Part shown: positions 32,585 through 41,773 of the stretch, piece by piece
How positions within the stretch are numbered: the stretch's first letter is position 1
Layout: each line of letters opens with the position of its first letter
Assembly: GCA_008015095.1 (NCBI GenBank)
Contig: SSEV01000046.1
Location: 1 to 42,028, forward strand
DNA from: Lysobacteraceae bacterium
GTDB taxonomy: Bacteria; Pseudomonadota; Gammaproteobacteria; Xanthomonadales; Xanthomonadaceae
Reading direction: 5' to 3'
DNA: 42,028 bases
The notes under the pieces: generated by a model
What the model was told of the DNA's origin: nothing
What the model saw: only the letters and a program-made list of their open reading frames with translations
Databases searched by the model: none
Made by a program: the position numbers and the translations under genes

Positions 32585-34600
32585 ATGCCTTTCCGCCGTT
32601 TGCCCGCAGTGCTGCCCGCCATCCTGCCTGCCGCTTTGCTCACTTTGGTTTGCGCACTCCCTGCGCTCGCCCAGACCGCGACACCGGAGGTGAAGCGCGA
32701 GGAGGTCGGCACCCGTATCAGCGAAAACATCCCGCCGATCCCGCAGGAGCTGATCGAACGCCTGAACCGCTATCAGAACACACGCGGCGCCAGCGTCTCG
32801 GGCTGGACCAAGGACGGCTGTCTGCTGATCAGCACACGCTTCGCCGAAACCAGCCAGGCACATCGCGTCTGCCAACCTTTAGGCATGCGTGAGCAATTGA
32901 CCTTCTATCCCGAACCGTTGGGCGGCATCACCCCCAGCCCGGCCAAAGCCCCGCAGCGCGGTTTCGTGTTCTCCAAGGACAAAGGCGGTGACGAGTTCTC
33001 GCAGTTGTACTGGTTCGACGAGACCACCCGCGCGGTGTCGCTGCTGACCGACGGCAAACGCAGCCAGAACAGCGCCGCCCAATTCTCCCGCGACGGCAGG
33101 CTGATCGCCTATCGCAGCACCTCGCGCAACGGCACCGATTACGACATCTGGGTGCGCGACACCACGACCGGTCAGGCGCGCGCGGTGCTGACCAAAGGCG
33201 GGAGCTGGTTCCCGATGGACTTCTCGCCGGACAACAAGAAATTGCTGGTGATGAACAACATCTCCGCCGCCGAGTCTTACCCGGGCGAAGTGGATATCGC
33301 TACGGGCGAAGTCGAAATGTTCCCGGTCGACGGCGGCAAGGCTGCGTTCGGCGGCTTCGCCTACGCGCCGGACGGCAAGTCGGTGTATTTCGTATCCGAC
33401 GAACCCCTGAACGGCGTCGCGCAGGAATTTCAGACCCTTCGCCATCACGATCCGGCCACCGGCAAACTCACCGTGCTGAGCGCACAGATCCCCTGGGACG
33501 TGTCGGGCTTCAGTCTGTCAGAAGACGGCAAACACCTCGCGTATTCCACCAACGAAGACGGCATCAGCCGCTTACGCGTGCTATCGCTGCCTGCGCATCG
33601 CGAAATCAAACTGCCGGCGCTGCCGGTGGGCGTATTCGGTTCCGGCGCGTTCTCTCCCGACGGTTCGCGCCTGGCGCTCAGCCTCAACAGCGCCACTTCG
33701 CCGAGCGATGTGTTCGTGATCGACCTGAAGAAAGCGACGCTCACGCGCTGGACGCGCAGCGAAGTCGGCGGATTGGACGCGTCGAAATTCGTCGCGCCGA
33801 CCCTGATCCGCTATCCCACTTTCGACAATGTCGACGGCAAGCGCCTCACCATTCCCGCCTTCTACTACCGGCCGGCTCAGGCGCCGGCAGGACGCAAGCT
33901 GCCGGTGGTGATCAACATCCACGGTGGCCCGGAAAGCCAATCGCAACCGATCTTCAACCCTACGGCGCAATTCATGGCTAACGAGATGGGCGTGGCGATG
34001 CTGGTGCCGAACGTGCGCGGCTCCACGGGCTACGGCAAGACCTATCTGTCGCTGGACAATGGCCACAACCGCGAGGATTCGGTCAAGGATATCGGCGCGC
34101 TACTGGACTGGATCGCTCAGCAGCCTGAACTCGACGCCTCGCGCGTGGGCGTGGTCGGCGGCAGCTACGGCGGCTATATGGTTCTGGCATCGCTGATGCA
34201 TTACAGCGACCGCATCCGCGCCGGCGTCGATGTGGTCGGCATTTCGCATTTCGGCACTTTCCTGCGCAACACCGAAAGCTACCGGCGCGATCTGCGCCGG
34301 GTCGAATACGGCGACGAGCGCGATCCGAAGATGGCCGAGACTTTCGAGCGGATCTCGCCGCTCAATCACGCCGATCGGATCACCGCGAAACTCTTCGTCG
34401 CGCAAGGCAAGAACGACCCGCGCGTGCCTTACACCGAAGCCGAGCAGATCGTCAAAGCGGTGCGCGCCAACGGTCAGCCGGTGTGGTATCTGCTTTACAC
34501 CGATGAGGGCCACGGGTTCCGCAAAAAAAGCAACAACGACTATTTCGGCGCGGCGACGATTCTGTTCTGGGAACAGCATCTACTCGACCCGAAACGCTGA
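32585..34600 (+). CDS. secreted S9 family prolyl oligopeptidase
   Basis: A 671-residue exported serine peptidase. The start at ATG 32585 has GGAG upstream and opens a clear signal peptide (ILPAALLTLVCALPALAQ). Residues about 60-390 form a WD40/TolB-like beta-propeller (FSRDGRLIAYRSTSRNGTDYDIW, FSPDNKKLL, YAPDGKSVYFVSDEP). The C-terminal hydrolase domain has the triad S527 (GGSYGGYM), D611 (KNDPRVPY) and H643 (DEGHGF). It resembles the DPP/acylaminoacyl-peptidase branch of S9, acting on short peptides in the periplasm. The hairpin at 34635-34662 probably ends its transcript. Confidence 0.92.
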   Translation: MPFRRLPAVLPAILPAALLTLVCALPALAQTATPEVKREEVGTRISENIPPIPQELIERLNRYQNTRGASVSGWTKDGCLLISTRFAETSQAHRVCQPLGMREQLTFYPEPLGGITPSPAKAPQRGFVFSKDKGGDEFSQLYWFDETTRAVSLLTDGKRSQNSAAQFSRDGRLIAYRSTSRNGTDYDIWVRDTTTGQARAVLTKGGSWFPMDFSPDNKKLLVMNNISAAESYPGEVDIATGEVEMFPVDGGKAAFGGFAYAPDGKSVYFVSDEPLNGVAQEFQTLRHHDPATGKLTVLSAQIPWDVSGFSLSEDGKHLAYSTNEDGISRLRVLSLPAHREIKLPALPVGVFGSGAFSPDGSRLALSLNSATSPSDVFVIDLKKATLTRWTRSEVGGLDASKFVAPTLIRYPTFDNVDGKRLTIPAFYYRPAQAPAGRKLPVVINIHGGPESQSQPIFNPTAQFMANEMGVAMLVPNVRGSTGYGKTYLSLDNGHNREDSVKDIGALLDWIAQQPELDASRVGVVGGSYGGYMVLASLMHYSDRIRAGVDVVGISHFGTFLRNTESYRRDLRRVEYGDERDPKMAETFERISPLNHADRITAKLFVAQGKNDPRVPYTEAEQIVKAVRANGQPVWYLLYTDEGHGFRKKSNNDYFGAATILFWEQHLLDPKR

Positions 34601-34634
34601 GGCAATACACGAAAATCCGTTTCCAGACTGCATG

Positions 34635-34662
34635 ATGTGGGCTGTTAAAAAGCAGCCCACAT
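34635..34662 (+). terminator. hairpin after the S9 peptidase gene
   Basis: A perfect 10-bp stem (34635-34644 with 34653-34662) with loop TTAAAAAG lies 34 bp past the stop. There is no T-run, so efficiency is uncertain. The rest of 34601-34875 holds no gene I can support. Confidence 0.45.
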
Positions 34663-34875
34663 GGGCAGACTCTGGCGGTCAGGCCCGCATGCCAGACCAG
34701 CCTGCAATCCCGCCATAGTCACTACACACAAGAGAGACTCTGATTTTCTCTTGGCATCAAGAAAGATCAGGCCCATCAATCACTCGGCGAGCCCTGGGCG
34801 CGATACCCGTGCGCACATGAGAATCTTCGCCACTGGCTCGCATACCAGATTCACGTGCTGACGGCTGCTTCATCA

Positions 34876-36945
34876 TCACGGCTGCATCAGAAAATCCCAT
34901 GACTTGTCGGAGCCCGTTGTGTGCTGCGCAGTTCCGACATGCAACAAAAAAGATTGAAAACCATTGCTTCCATTCATTACATGTAGCTCAGTCGTGCCAG
35001 TCGCTCCCTGCTTAAGGACACCCACCACGTCCAAAATATCGTCTCTATTGTAATCGCCAAGATCAAAAGCCCAAAGATTATTGGCCCCAACCTGCGCAGA
35101 GATTGTCGCTACGTGCGCGAGAAAAGATGTGTATTTGCTGGCGCCATCAAGCACATGAACTTCCGTCTTTCCGGATGCCCCGGCTTTATCGATCGCATAC
35201 ACGTCAATATAGCCGTCACGGTTGTAGTCGCCCAGCCTGAAGGCCCAGCGCGCATCGACGCCGGAATTGCCTAGCGCTGTCACATGGTGACCAAGATATG
35301 ATTGAAAATTGCCGACTCCATTAAGTACATGCACCTCGGTATAATTCGACGCGCCTTGTCGATCGATCGCATACAAATCCAGCACGCCGTCCCGATTGTA
35401 GTCGGCAACGTTAAAGACCCACCGCTCGTCAGTGCCCGTAGCTGGTTGCGCAGTTGCGATGTTCGCCAAAAAGGACTGAAAGTTACCTGCGCCATTTAGC
35501 ACATGCGCTTCTGTTTTACCGCCAGCACCTTGTTTTTTGATTGCGTACAAGTCGAGAACGCCGTCGCGATTATAATCCCCCAAATCAAAACTCCAAGAAG
35601 CATCCCCTCCTGTTTGGCCTAAAATTGTGGCGACATGCAGCTTAAAGCTTTGGTAGTTCTTACTGCCATCCAGGACATGCACCTCCGTTTTCCCGGACGC
35701 ACCTTGTTTTGATATCCCATAAACATCAGGAGTCGGTGGCTTTGGCGGCGGCACTTGCGTGTACAAAAGCAGATCAGGCGAGCCGGAGCCCGGCATCTTG
35801 ACCACACCAGGGGTTCCCGCACTTACAATCGCACTTGCCACCTGAGCAGGCGTCGCTGTCGGGTTTTTCGCTAAAAAAAGCGCTGCTACGCCAGCCACAT
35901 GCGGCGAGGCCATTGATGTTCCACTTAATATGGCAGCGCCAATGTCAGAGCTTGGCCATGCAGAGATGATGTCAGAGCCAGGGGCAAAAATATCGACACA
36001 TCCGCCGTAATTCGAAGAGGCCACGGCAAACACAGATCTGGAATCAGTTCTGTCCGTCGCCGCGACCGTGATTGCTGCTCCTTCTCGTGCAGGAGAAAAG
36101 CCGCAAGCATTCTTGCCGTTATTGCCAGCAGCGACAACCACTGTCACCCCGGCATTCACCATGTTCACAACACCACGATCCAGAAGGTTATCGCCGTCCG
36201 ATTGCAAACTCATATTGACAACTGCGGGCAGCTTCCGATTTCGCACCACCCAGTCGACGCCACTGAGAGTGAGCGACGTACTTCCCACTCCCGTACATCC
36301 AAACACTCGAATCGGATGAATGATGACGTTTTTCGCCACACCATATTCGGTGCCGCCGATCGTACCTGTCACATGCGTGCCATGCCCGTAGCAATCCTCC
36401 GTTCCGAAGCCGTCATTTATCGCGGTAAAGCCTTGCCCGACCCTGCCCGAAAACTCGGTATGCGTACTCCTCATCCCTGAGTCGATCACATAGACATGAA
36501 CGTTTGAGGCAGTCGTATCGTAATTGTACTTGCCGTCGAGTCTGTTCGACTTTTGATCGATTCGATCCAGCCCCCAGACAGCACCCAACTGAGTCGTGCT
36601 TGCATATACATAGCCATCTTGCTGCACATAGTCCACACGGGGGTCCGAAAGCAGCTTTGTCAATCCCGCGTTATCCATCTGAACGGAAAATCCTCTGACC
36701 ACGTGCTCATATGTCCGCGCGACTTTAATTTTGTGCTCGTATGAAATAAGTCGCCCAACTTCTGCTACGGTCGGCACACCGCTTTTTTCTCCAGGCTTTC
36801 GAGCCACGCTTTCTTTGAGAATGACGATATAACGGTTCGGAATAGGCTTAGCGACAGTGCGTAATTCGGCCGCGTACATTATTTGCGATGCAGACACCAT
36901 AGTTACAAGCGCGCCCATCTGCAGCATGGTCTTGCTATATTTCAT
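34876..36945 (-). CDS. secreted subtilisin-like S8 protease with FG-GAP-like repeats (low-GC copy)
   Basis: A 689-residue protein starting at ATG 36945 (AGGGGG upstream). Order: signal peptide (about 1-25), I9 inhibitor-type propeptide (RYIVILKES to VDYVQQDGYVYA, about 38-115), S8 catalytic domain with D155 (IDSGM), H188 (YGHGTHV) and S344 (SGTSMASPHVAG), a Pro-rich linker (VPPPKPPTPD), then five repeats of about 58 residues (407-689) with GDYNRDG metal-binding loops. It is an extracellular protease, likely for nutrition or predation. Its base composition is clearly lower in GC than the next paralogue and the rest of the window. The paralogue at 37728 has the same layout. Confidence 0.92.
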   Translation of the reverse strand: MKYSKTMLQMGALVTMVSASQIMYAAELRTVAKPIPNRYIVILKESVARKPGEKSGVPTVAEVGRLISYEHKIKVARTYEHVVRGFSVQMDNAGLTKLLSDPRVDYVQQDGYVYASTTQLGAVWGLDRIDQKSNRLDGKYNYDTTASNVHVYVIDSGMRSTHTEFSGRVGQGFTAINDGFGTEDCYGHGTHVTGTIGGTEYGVAKNVIIHPIRVFGCTGVGSTSLTLSGVDWVVRNRKLPAVVNMSLQSDGDNLLDRGVVNMVNAGVTVVVAAGNNGKNACGFSPAREGAAITVAATDRTDSRSVFAVASSNYGGCVDIFAPGSDIISAWPSSDIGAAILSGTSMASPHVAGVAALFLAKNPTATPAQVASAIVSAGTPGVVKMPGSGSPDLLLYTQVPPPKPPTPDVYGISKQGASGKTEVHVLDGSKNYQSFKLHVATILGQTGGDASWSFDLGDYNRDGVLDLYAIKKQGAGGKTEAHVLNGAGNFQSFLANIATAQPATGTDERWVFNVADYNRDGVLDLYAIDRQGASNYTEVHVLNGVGNFQSYLGHHVTALGNSGVDARWAFRLGDYNRDGYIDVYAIDKAGASGKTEVHVLDGASKYTSFLAHVATISAQVGANNLWAFDLGDYNRDDILDVVGVLKQGATGTTELHVMNGSNGFQSFLLHVGTAQHTTGSDKSWDFLMQP
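34879..35727 (-). repeat. five FG-GAP/VCBS-like repeats coded in the first S8 gene
   Basis: Units of about 58 residues, each with TEVHVLNG (or a close variant) near the start. The first four also carry W-x-F-x-L-GDYNRDG-x-x-D near the end; the fifth ends at SWDFLMQP. The Asp/Asn loop is a Ca2+-binding type seen in FG-GAP propeller repeats. It may bind substrate or cell surface. Confidence 0.8.
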
Positions 36946-37062
36946 TTCGCCCCCTATCGCTTTGATGTTCGCCTTCTGCCTGGAAACACGCCAGCAGACG
37001 GCACTCGATTCCACCACGGCATCAGCAGCGGACTTCTTGTACAGCCAGACTAACAAACGCAC

Positions 37063-37680
37063 TAAATCGCCTATCTTTTGATAAGCGCATAAACCCCAGA
37101 TCTCGCCATGACTTTTATCGCGAGACCATACGAAATCCTGAAACGAAGGCGATTCAATCTTTAGTACAGGCCTGCACTAGCGCCGATACATATCGTCAAC
37201 GTTTGACCCTGACTATTTTTTTGCATGGATTGACAGCGTTGTCAATATATTTTTTTGTGATGTGTTCCGCCCTTCATATTAAACCTTATGCGTTCAGAGG
37301 CTGCGTTTGGCGGCGCGTACTTGTCATATCTCGGAAGTAACCAAACAATTTTCGGTCTTTCTGGCCGTGCGGCTTTCGGCACGAAGAAAATTACACCGAG
37401 ATCTGAAGCATGCGCGCGGCCGCTGTTGCCCAAAAAACCAAAGGGCGCGAAGAAGAGGGAAAGCCACTACTCTGTCACCTGTGCACAGCCCATTTCGTGA
37501 TGACGAAAGAAGCAAGACAGAAGTCGCGCTATCGCAGCGTCGCTAACTCAAAGCCTGGGCGCTTCACTCACGACGTATTCCCCAGCGACACACCGATCCG
37601 TTTATAAGTTACGGGTTCGCATACGCAGTTATCGCGGTAGTGCAATGTGACAGCAAGTCCGAGCACTCCGCTCAAACAAA
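37063..37680. other. intergenic stretch between the two S8 genes
   Basis: About 620 bp. 37081-37290 is AT-rich and likely holds the promoter of the first S8 gene. 37290-37600 has several overlapping frames of 60 to 80 codons on both strands, none with a recognisable family, and no Shine-Dalgarno site. It could be a remnant or repeat element; a genome search would show copies. Confidence 0.4.
37229..37246. promoter_or_regulatory. ATTGACA-n4-TGTCAAT inverted repeat
   Basis: Two 7-bp arms are separated by GCGT in an AT-rich stretch 284 bp before the start of the first S8 gene. The arms contain TTGACA on both strands, so they may be an operator overlapping -35 boxes. No matching -10 was clear. 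Confidence 0.35.
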
Positions 37681-37703
37681 GAAGGCCGCCGACGGCGGCC
37701 TTC
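37681..37703 (-). terminator. terminator of the second S8 gene
   Basis: A perfect 10-bp stem (37681-37690 with 37694-37703, loop GAC) lies 25 bp past the stop of the minus-strand gene. The minus-strand sequence beyond reads TTTGTTTGAG, a short U-tract. Confidence 0.8.
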
Positions 37704-37727
37704 CGGTATCACGAAATAAAAGGGATC

Positions 37728-39782
37728 TCACGGCTGAACCAGGAACTCCCAGGCCCGGTTGGTGCCGGCGGGCCCCAGCACGGTTCCGGTGTTGAGCAGG
37801 AAATTCTGATAATTGTTGGCGCCGTTGAGCACATGCACTTCGGTGCTGTTGGATGCGCCCTGCTTGAAGATGCCGAACACATCGACGATGCCGTCGCGGT
37901 TGTAATCGCCCAGATCGAACGACCAGACGTTGTCCGTCCCGGTCTGGCCGAGCGCCGTGGCGACCTGCACCAGGAACGAGGCATAGCCGTTGGCGCCGTT
38001 GAGCACATGCACTTCGGTCTTGCCGGAACCGCCCATTTTGCTTAAGCCGTAGACATCGGCGATGCCGTCTCGGTTGTAATCGCCGACCTTGAACACCCAG
38101 TTCGGCGTCGAGCCGCTCGCGCCGAGCGCGGTGGCGTGATGGCCGAGGAAAGACTGGAAGTTGTTGGCGCCGTTGAGCACATGCACTTCGGTGGTGTTGG
38201 AAGCGCCCTGGCGGTTGATCGCATACAGGTCGAGGATGCCGTCGCGGTTGTAGTCGCCCAGATCGAACGCCCAGACTTCGGTCGTGCCGGTCACGTGCAG
38301 CGCGGTCGCGGTGTTCAGCAGGAACGACTGGAAGCCGTTGGCGCCGTTCAGCACATGCACCTCGGTGGTGTTGGAAGCGCCCTGCCTCTTGATCACATAC
38401 AGGTCGCGGGTGCCGTCACGGTTGTAGTCGCCCAAATCGAAGGCCCACGACGCGTCGCTGCCGGTCTGATGCAAGGCGGTCGCGATGTGCGCCTTGAAGG
38501 TCCGATAGGTGGTGGCGCCATCGAGAATATGCACTTCGGTCTTGCCCGACGCGCCGACGCGCAGAATCGAGTGCAGATCGGGGCCTGTGCCCGGCGCCGG
38601 GCCGATCTGGGTGAACAACAGGCGGTTGGGCGAGCCAGAACCCGGCATGCCGCTGATGGCATTCTGCGTGGCATTGGCGATCAGCGCCGCCGTCACCTGC
38701 GCCGGCGTCGCGCCCGGGTTGCCCGCCAGATACAACGCCGCTGCGCCCGCCACATGCGGCGAGGCCATCGAGGTGCCGCTGATGGTATTGGTTGCCGTCG
38801 TGCCGGTGTGCCAGGCAGACGTGATGCTCGACCCAGGAGCGAAGATATCCAGGCAGGCGCCCCAATTGGTGAACGACGACGCCGCGTCCGTGCTCGTGGT
38901 CGAGCCCACCGTGATCGCGGCGGGCGCGCGCGCCGGCGAGAACCCACAGGCGTCCGAACTGTTGTTGCCCGCCGCCACCACCACGGTGACGCCGGCGTTG
39001 CTCAGATTCGCGACAGCGGCGTCGACTGCGGTATTCGCACCACCGCCCAGGCTCATGTTCGCCACTGCCGGCAACACCCGGTTGGCGGCGACCCAATTCA
39101 TCCCGGCAATTACGCCATCCCAAGTGCCGGAGCCTGTACAACCGAGCACGCGCACCGGATGAATCGTCACCCCCTTGGCCACGCCGTAAGTGGTGCCGCC
39201 CACTGTGCCTGCGACGTGCGTGCCGTGACCGTTGCAATCGGTGGTGACGCCGACGACGGCATCGAAACCATCGCACATGAGACCGGCGAATTCAGTGTGT
39301 GTGACGAGTACGCCAGTATCGATAATGTAGGCGTGCACGCCGGCGGCGATAGTGTTGTAGGTGTAGGTGGTGCTCAGCGGCAGATTGCGCTGATCAACCC
39401 GGTCGATACCCCACGTCGCGTTGCTCTGGGTCGGATTGGCGTGCACATAGCCGTTCTCTTCGACATACGCCACGCGCGGATCCGCGAGCAAGCGCGTCAG
39501 AGCCGCGTGATCCGCCTCAACCGCGAAACCGCGCAGCACGCGGTCGTAGCTGCGTTTGAGCCGCGCGCGGTGTTCGCCTGCGATTTGGCCGGCGACCGCC
39601 GCAACGCGCGCGATGCGATTATTTTCGTGAGCCAGGCTGGCCGCGCTGTCCTTGAGCACGACGATGTATTCGCCTGGGACGGGATGTCTGGCGGTGCGCA
39701 GCTCGGCGGCTTGCGATGCGAGAGGGGATACGACGATGGCAGCGAAGATCGCTGCGGATAGGACTGTCACTCGGGATTTCAT
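37728..39782 (-). CDS. secreted subtilisin-like S8 protease with FG-GAP-like repeats (high-GC copy)
   Basis: A 684-residue paralogue of the preceding subtilase. The start at ATG 39782 (GGAG 10 nt upstream) gives a signal peptide (VTVLSAAIFAAIVVSPLASQAA). Then an I9-type propeptide (EYIVVLKDS to VAYVEENGYVHA), and the S8 domain with D155 (IDTGV), H186 (GHGTHV) and S338 (SGTSMASPHVAG). A short linker (GPAPGTGP) leads to five C-terminal repeats with GDYNRDG loops (402-684). Both proteins keep paired cysteines in the catalytic domain (CDGFD/TDCNG, GCTG, ACGF). Extracellular, probably processed at propeptide and perhaps at the linker. GC content fits the rest of the window. Confidence 0.93.
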   Translation of the reverse strand: MKSRVTVLSAAIFAAIVVSPLASQAAELRTARHPVPGEYIVVLKDSAASLAHENNRIARVAAVAGQIAGEHRARLKRSYDRVLRGFAVEADHAALTRLLADPRVAYVEENGYVHANPTQSNATWGIDRVDQRNLPLSTTYTYNTIAAGVHAYIIDTGVLVTHTEFAGLMCDGFDAVVGVTTDCNGHGTHVAGTVGGTTYGVAKGVTIHPVRVLGCTGSGTWDGVIAGMNWVAANRVLPAVANMSLGGGANTAVDAAVANLSNAGVTVVVAAGNNSSDACGFSPARAPAAITVGSTTSTDAASSFTNWGACLDIFAPGSSITSAWHTGTTATNTISGTSMASPHVAGAAALYLAGNPGATPAQVTAALIANATQNAISGMPGSGSPNRLLFTQIGPAPGTGPDLHSILRVGASGKTEVHILDGATTYRTFKAHIATALHQTGSDASWAFDLGDYNRDGTRDLYVIKRQGASNTTEVHVLNGANGFQSFLLNTATALHVTGTTEVWAFDLGDYNRDGILDLYAINRQGASNTTEVHVLNGANNFQSFLGHHATALGASGSTPNWVFKVGDYNRDGIADVYGLSKMGGSGKTEVHVLNGANGYASFLVQVATALGQTGTDNVWSFDLGDYNRDGIVDVFGIFKQGASNSTEVHVLNGANNYQNFLLNTGTVLGPAGTNRAWEFLVQP
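37731..38579 (-). repeat. five FG-GAP/VCBS-like repeats coded in the second S8 gene
   Basis: Same unit as in the first S8 gene: TEVHVLNGANNFQSF and W-x-F-x-x-GDYNRDG, five copies of about 58 residues, the last shortened to end at WEFLVQP. The DNA copies are close enough to look alike by eye, so unequal recombination is possible. Confidence 0.8.
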
Positions 39783-40341
39783 TTTCACTCCTTGAAATGT
39801 CCATATATCGAATTTGATGACATCATCGCTCGGCCTCACGCGTATCCGGGTGACGAGACTGTGTCTCAGGGCCCTCGTCGGCAGGATCTTCGCTGTTAGC
39901 CGGCCGATGTGCGGCGGTGCGCGCAATGCGCGGCGCTGCCTCTAGGAGACGATCGCAAACGACCATTCCCTGGCCGGACAACGCGGACGCGTTCGGCATC
40001 CGCATCGGCAAAGTACCCCCGCCCCTGGCACGGATCAAGCTGACCGATCGGCGCATTTCCGACACAGGGATCATCAGCTGTCGCAGGCGTTTGATCGGCG
40101 TCTTGCGCGCATGGGATTCGATGCGGCTGCAAAACGCAGACACCCCATTCAAGACAATGTTGAACAAGCGCAGGATGGCCTCATTCGGCGGGTCCGAATG
40201 ATTCGATCAAGGATTCGGCGATGCAAATGTCACATCGCCGGATCGGGCGCATCTTCACGCGCATCGCCGACACGACATGTTCAACATGCTGTCGGGAGAC
40301 CGTGCCCAGCAACGATGCGGGTCGGCAGATGATGGCAAGAT
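39783..40341. other. intergenic stretch upstream of the second S8 gene
   Basis: About 560 bp with no convincing gene; several frames of 70 to 114 codons on both strands lack any family pattern. It should contain the promoter of the S8 gene and the 3' end of the amidohydrolase transcript. Confidence 0.45.
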
Positions 40342-41673
40342 TCAACGGCTATTCTTGACCGCCACGCCGTCCTTCATCACGAAAGAGACGTGCTCCAGCA
40401 CCGTCACGTCCTTGGAAGGATCGCCGGGCACCGCGATCAGATCGGCGCGGCGGCCGTTCTCGATCGCGCCGAGATCGGCGCGCCCCAACGCCTCAGCGGC
40501 GTTGAGCGTGGCCGACCGAATCGCTTCGACCGGAGTCATACCGTAACGCACCATCACCGCGAATTGTCTGGCGTTGTCGCCATGCGGGTAGATGCCGGCG
40601 TCGGTGCCGTAGACCATCTTTACGCCGGCCTTGTGCGCGCGGCGGAAATTCTCGCGCTGCACGTCGGCCAGTTCGCGATCCTTGCGCAGGTTCTCTTCAA
40701 GCACGCCGTTCTTCGGTCCTTCGGACTGGGTGTAGTCGGTGTTATAGATGTCCATCGACAGCCACGCGCCATGTTGCTTAGCGAGCCGGATGCCCTCGTC
40801 GTCGAGCAGGCTCGCGTGCTCGATGGTGGTCACCCCGGCGCGGATCGCATCATTGATGCCGCTGGCTCCATGCGCATGCGCGGCGACGCGCACGCCCCAC
40901 ATCCGTGCTTCGTCGACCACCGCCTTCATCTCGCTCAGCGTCATCTGCTGCTGACCGGACTCGGTATTGCGCGAGAATACGCCGCCGGTCGCGCAGATCT
41001 TGATGACCTGCGCGCCGTATTTGCGGACCGCGCGCACAGACTTGCGTCCTTCGTCAGGGGTGTCTGCGTTATAGGGATTGCGGTCATTCATCGACGGCGG
41101 GAAATAAGTCGAATCGCAATGCCCGCCGGTGGCGCCGAAAGCATAGCCCGCGGGCACGATGCGCGGGCCGATCACCCGGCCTTCGTCGATGGCCTGCTGC
41201 AGGCCGACGTCGTTCCAGTCGTCCGAGCCGAGATTGCGGATCGTAGTGAATCCCGCCATCAGCGTCTTCTGCGCGTGCGCCACCGAAACCGCCGACCAGA
41301 ACCGGTCGTTGAACTGCAGATAGGTATACCCGCTGTAGGTCGGATCGCTGTCGATATGCACGTGCATGTCGATCAGACCCGGCACGAGTGTGACGTCGCC
41401 GAGGTCGTAACGCGGCATGTCCGTGGTGACGAAGCCTGCATTCTCACCATGCAGGATCGTCTTGATCCTGCCGCCCTCGATCAGAATATGCACGTTCTGG
41501 AGCACATTCCCGCTGCGCACATCCAGCATACGGGCCGCGCTGACGACCGCAGTGGCGGAATCGCGGGCTGACGTGCGCTGCGCCGACGCATCGAACACGG
41601 CGGTGGTAGAAATGGCGGTCGCTGCGGTGATCGACACGGCGATCATACGACTGAGCATGCGCGGAAACGACAT
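40342..41673 (-). CDS. secreted amidohydrolase (imidazolonepropionase/prolidase-like)
   Basis: A 443-residue metal-dependent amidohydrolase from ATG 41673, with a signal peptide (MIAVSITAATAISTTAVFDASA). Seen: VPGLIDMHVHID (HxH metal motif), QVIKICATGGVFS (carboxylated Lys), RVAAHAHGASG and IEHASLLDD (metal His), and VYGTDAGIYPHGDN (catalytic Asp). The C-terminal EAIRSATLNAAEALG and GRRADLIAVPGDP are typical. The group includes Xaa-Pro/Xaa-Arg dipeptidases of Caulobacter and related secreted enzymes, so hydrolysis of dipeptides is likely but not shown. It stands alone, 100 bp from cyoE on the same strand. Confidence 0.88.
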   Translation of the reverse strand: MSFPRMLSRMIAVSITAATAISTTAVFDASAQRTSARDSATAVVSAARMLDVRSGNVLQNVHILIEGGRIKTILHGENAGFVTTDMPRYDLGDVTLVPGLIDMHVHIDSDPTYSGYTYLQFNDRFWSAVSVAHAQKTLMAGFTTIRNLGSDDWNDVGLQQAIDEGRVIGPRIVPAGYAFGATGGHCDSTYFPPSMNDRNPYNADTPDEGRKSVRAVRKYGAQVIKICATGGVFSRNTESGQQQMTLSEMKAVVDEARMWGVRVAAHAHGASGINDAIRAGVTTIEHASLLDDEGIRLAKQHGAWLSMDIYNTDYTQSEGPKNGVLEENLRKDRELADVQRENFRRAHKAGVKMVYGTDAGIYPHGDNARQFAVMVRYGMTPVEAIRSATLNAAEALGRADLGAIENGRRADLIAVPGDPSKDVTVLEHVSFVMKDGVAVKNSR

Positions 41674-41773
41674 ATGCGGATGGTCCTCTGGCCGGGAATC
41701 CGCAAAGCCTACGCCGTGATCGTGGCGCGGTCGAGTCTTGGCGGCCTGCGGCCTCTCCACGCCACCGGTGGAC

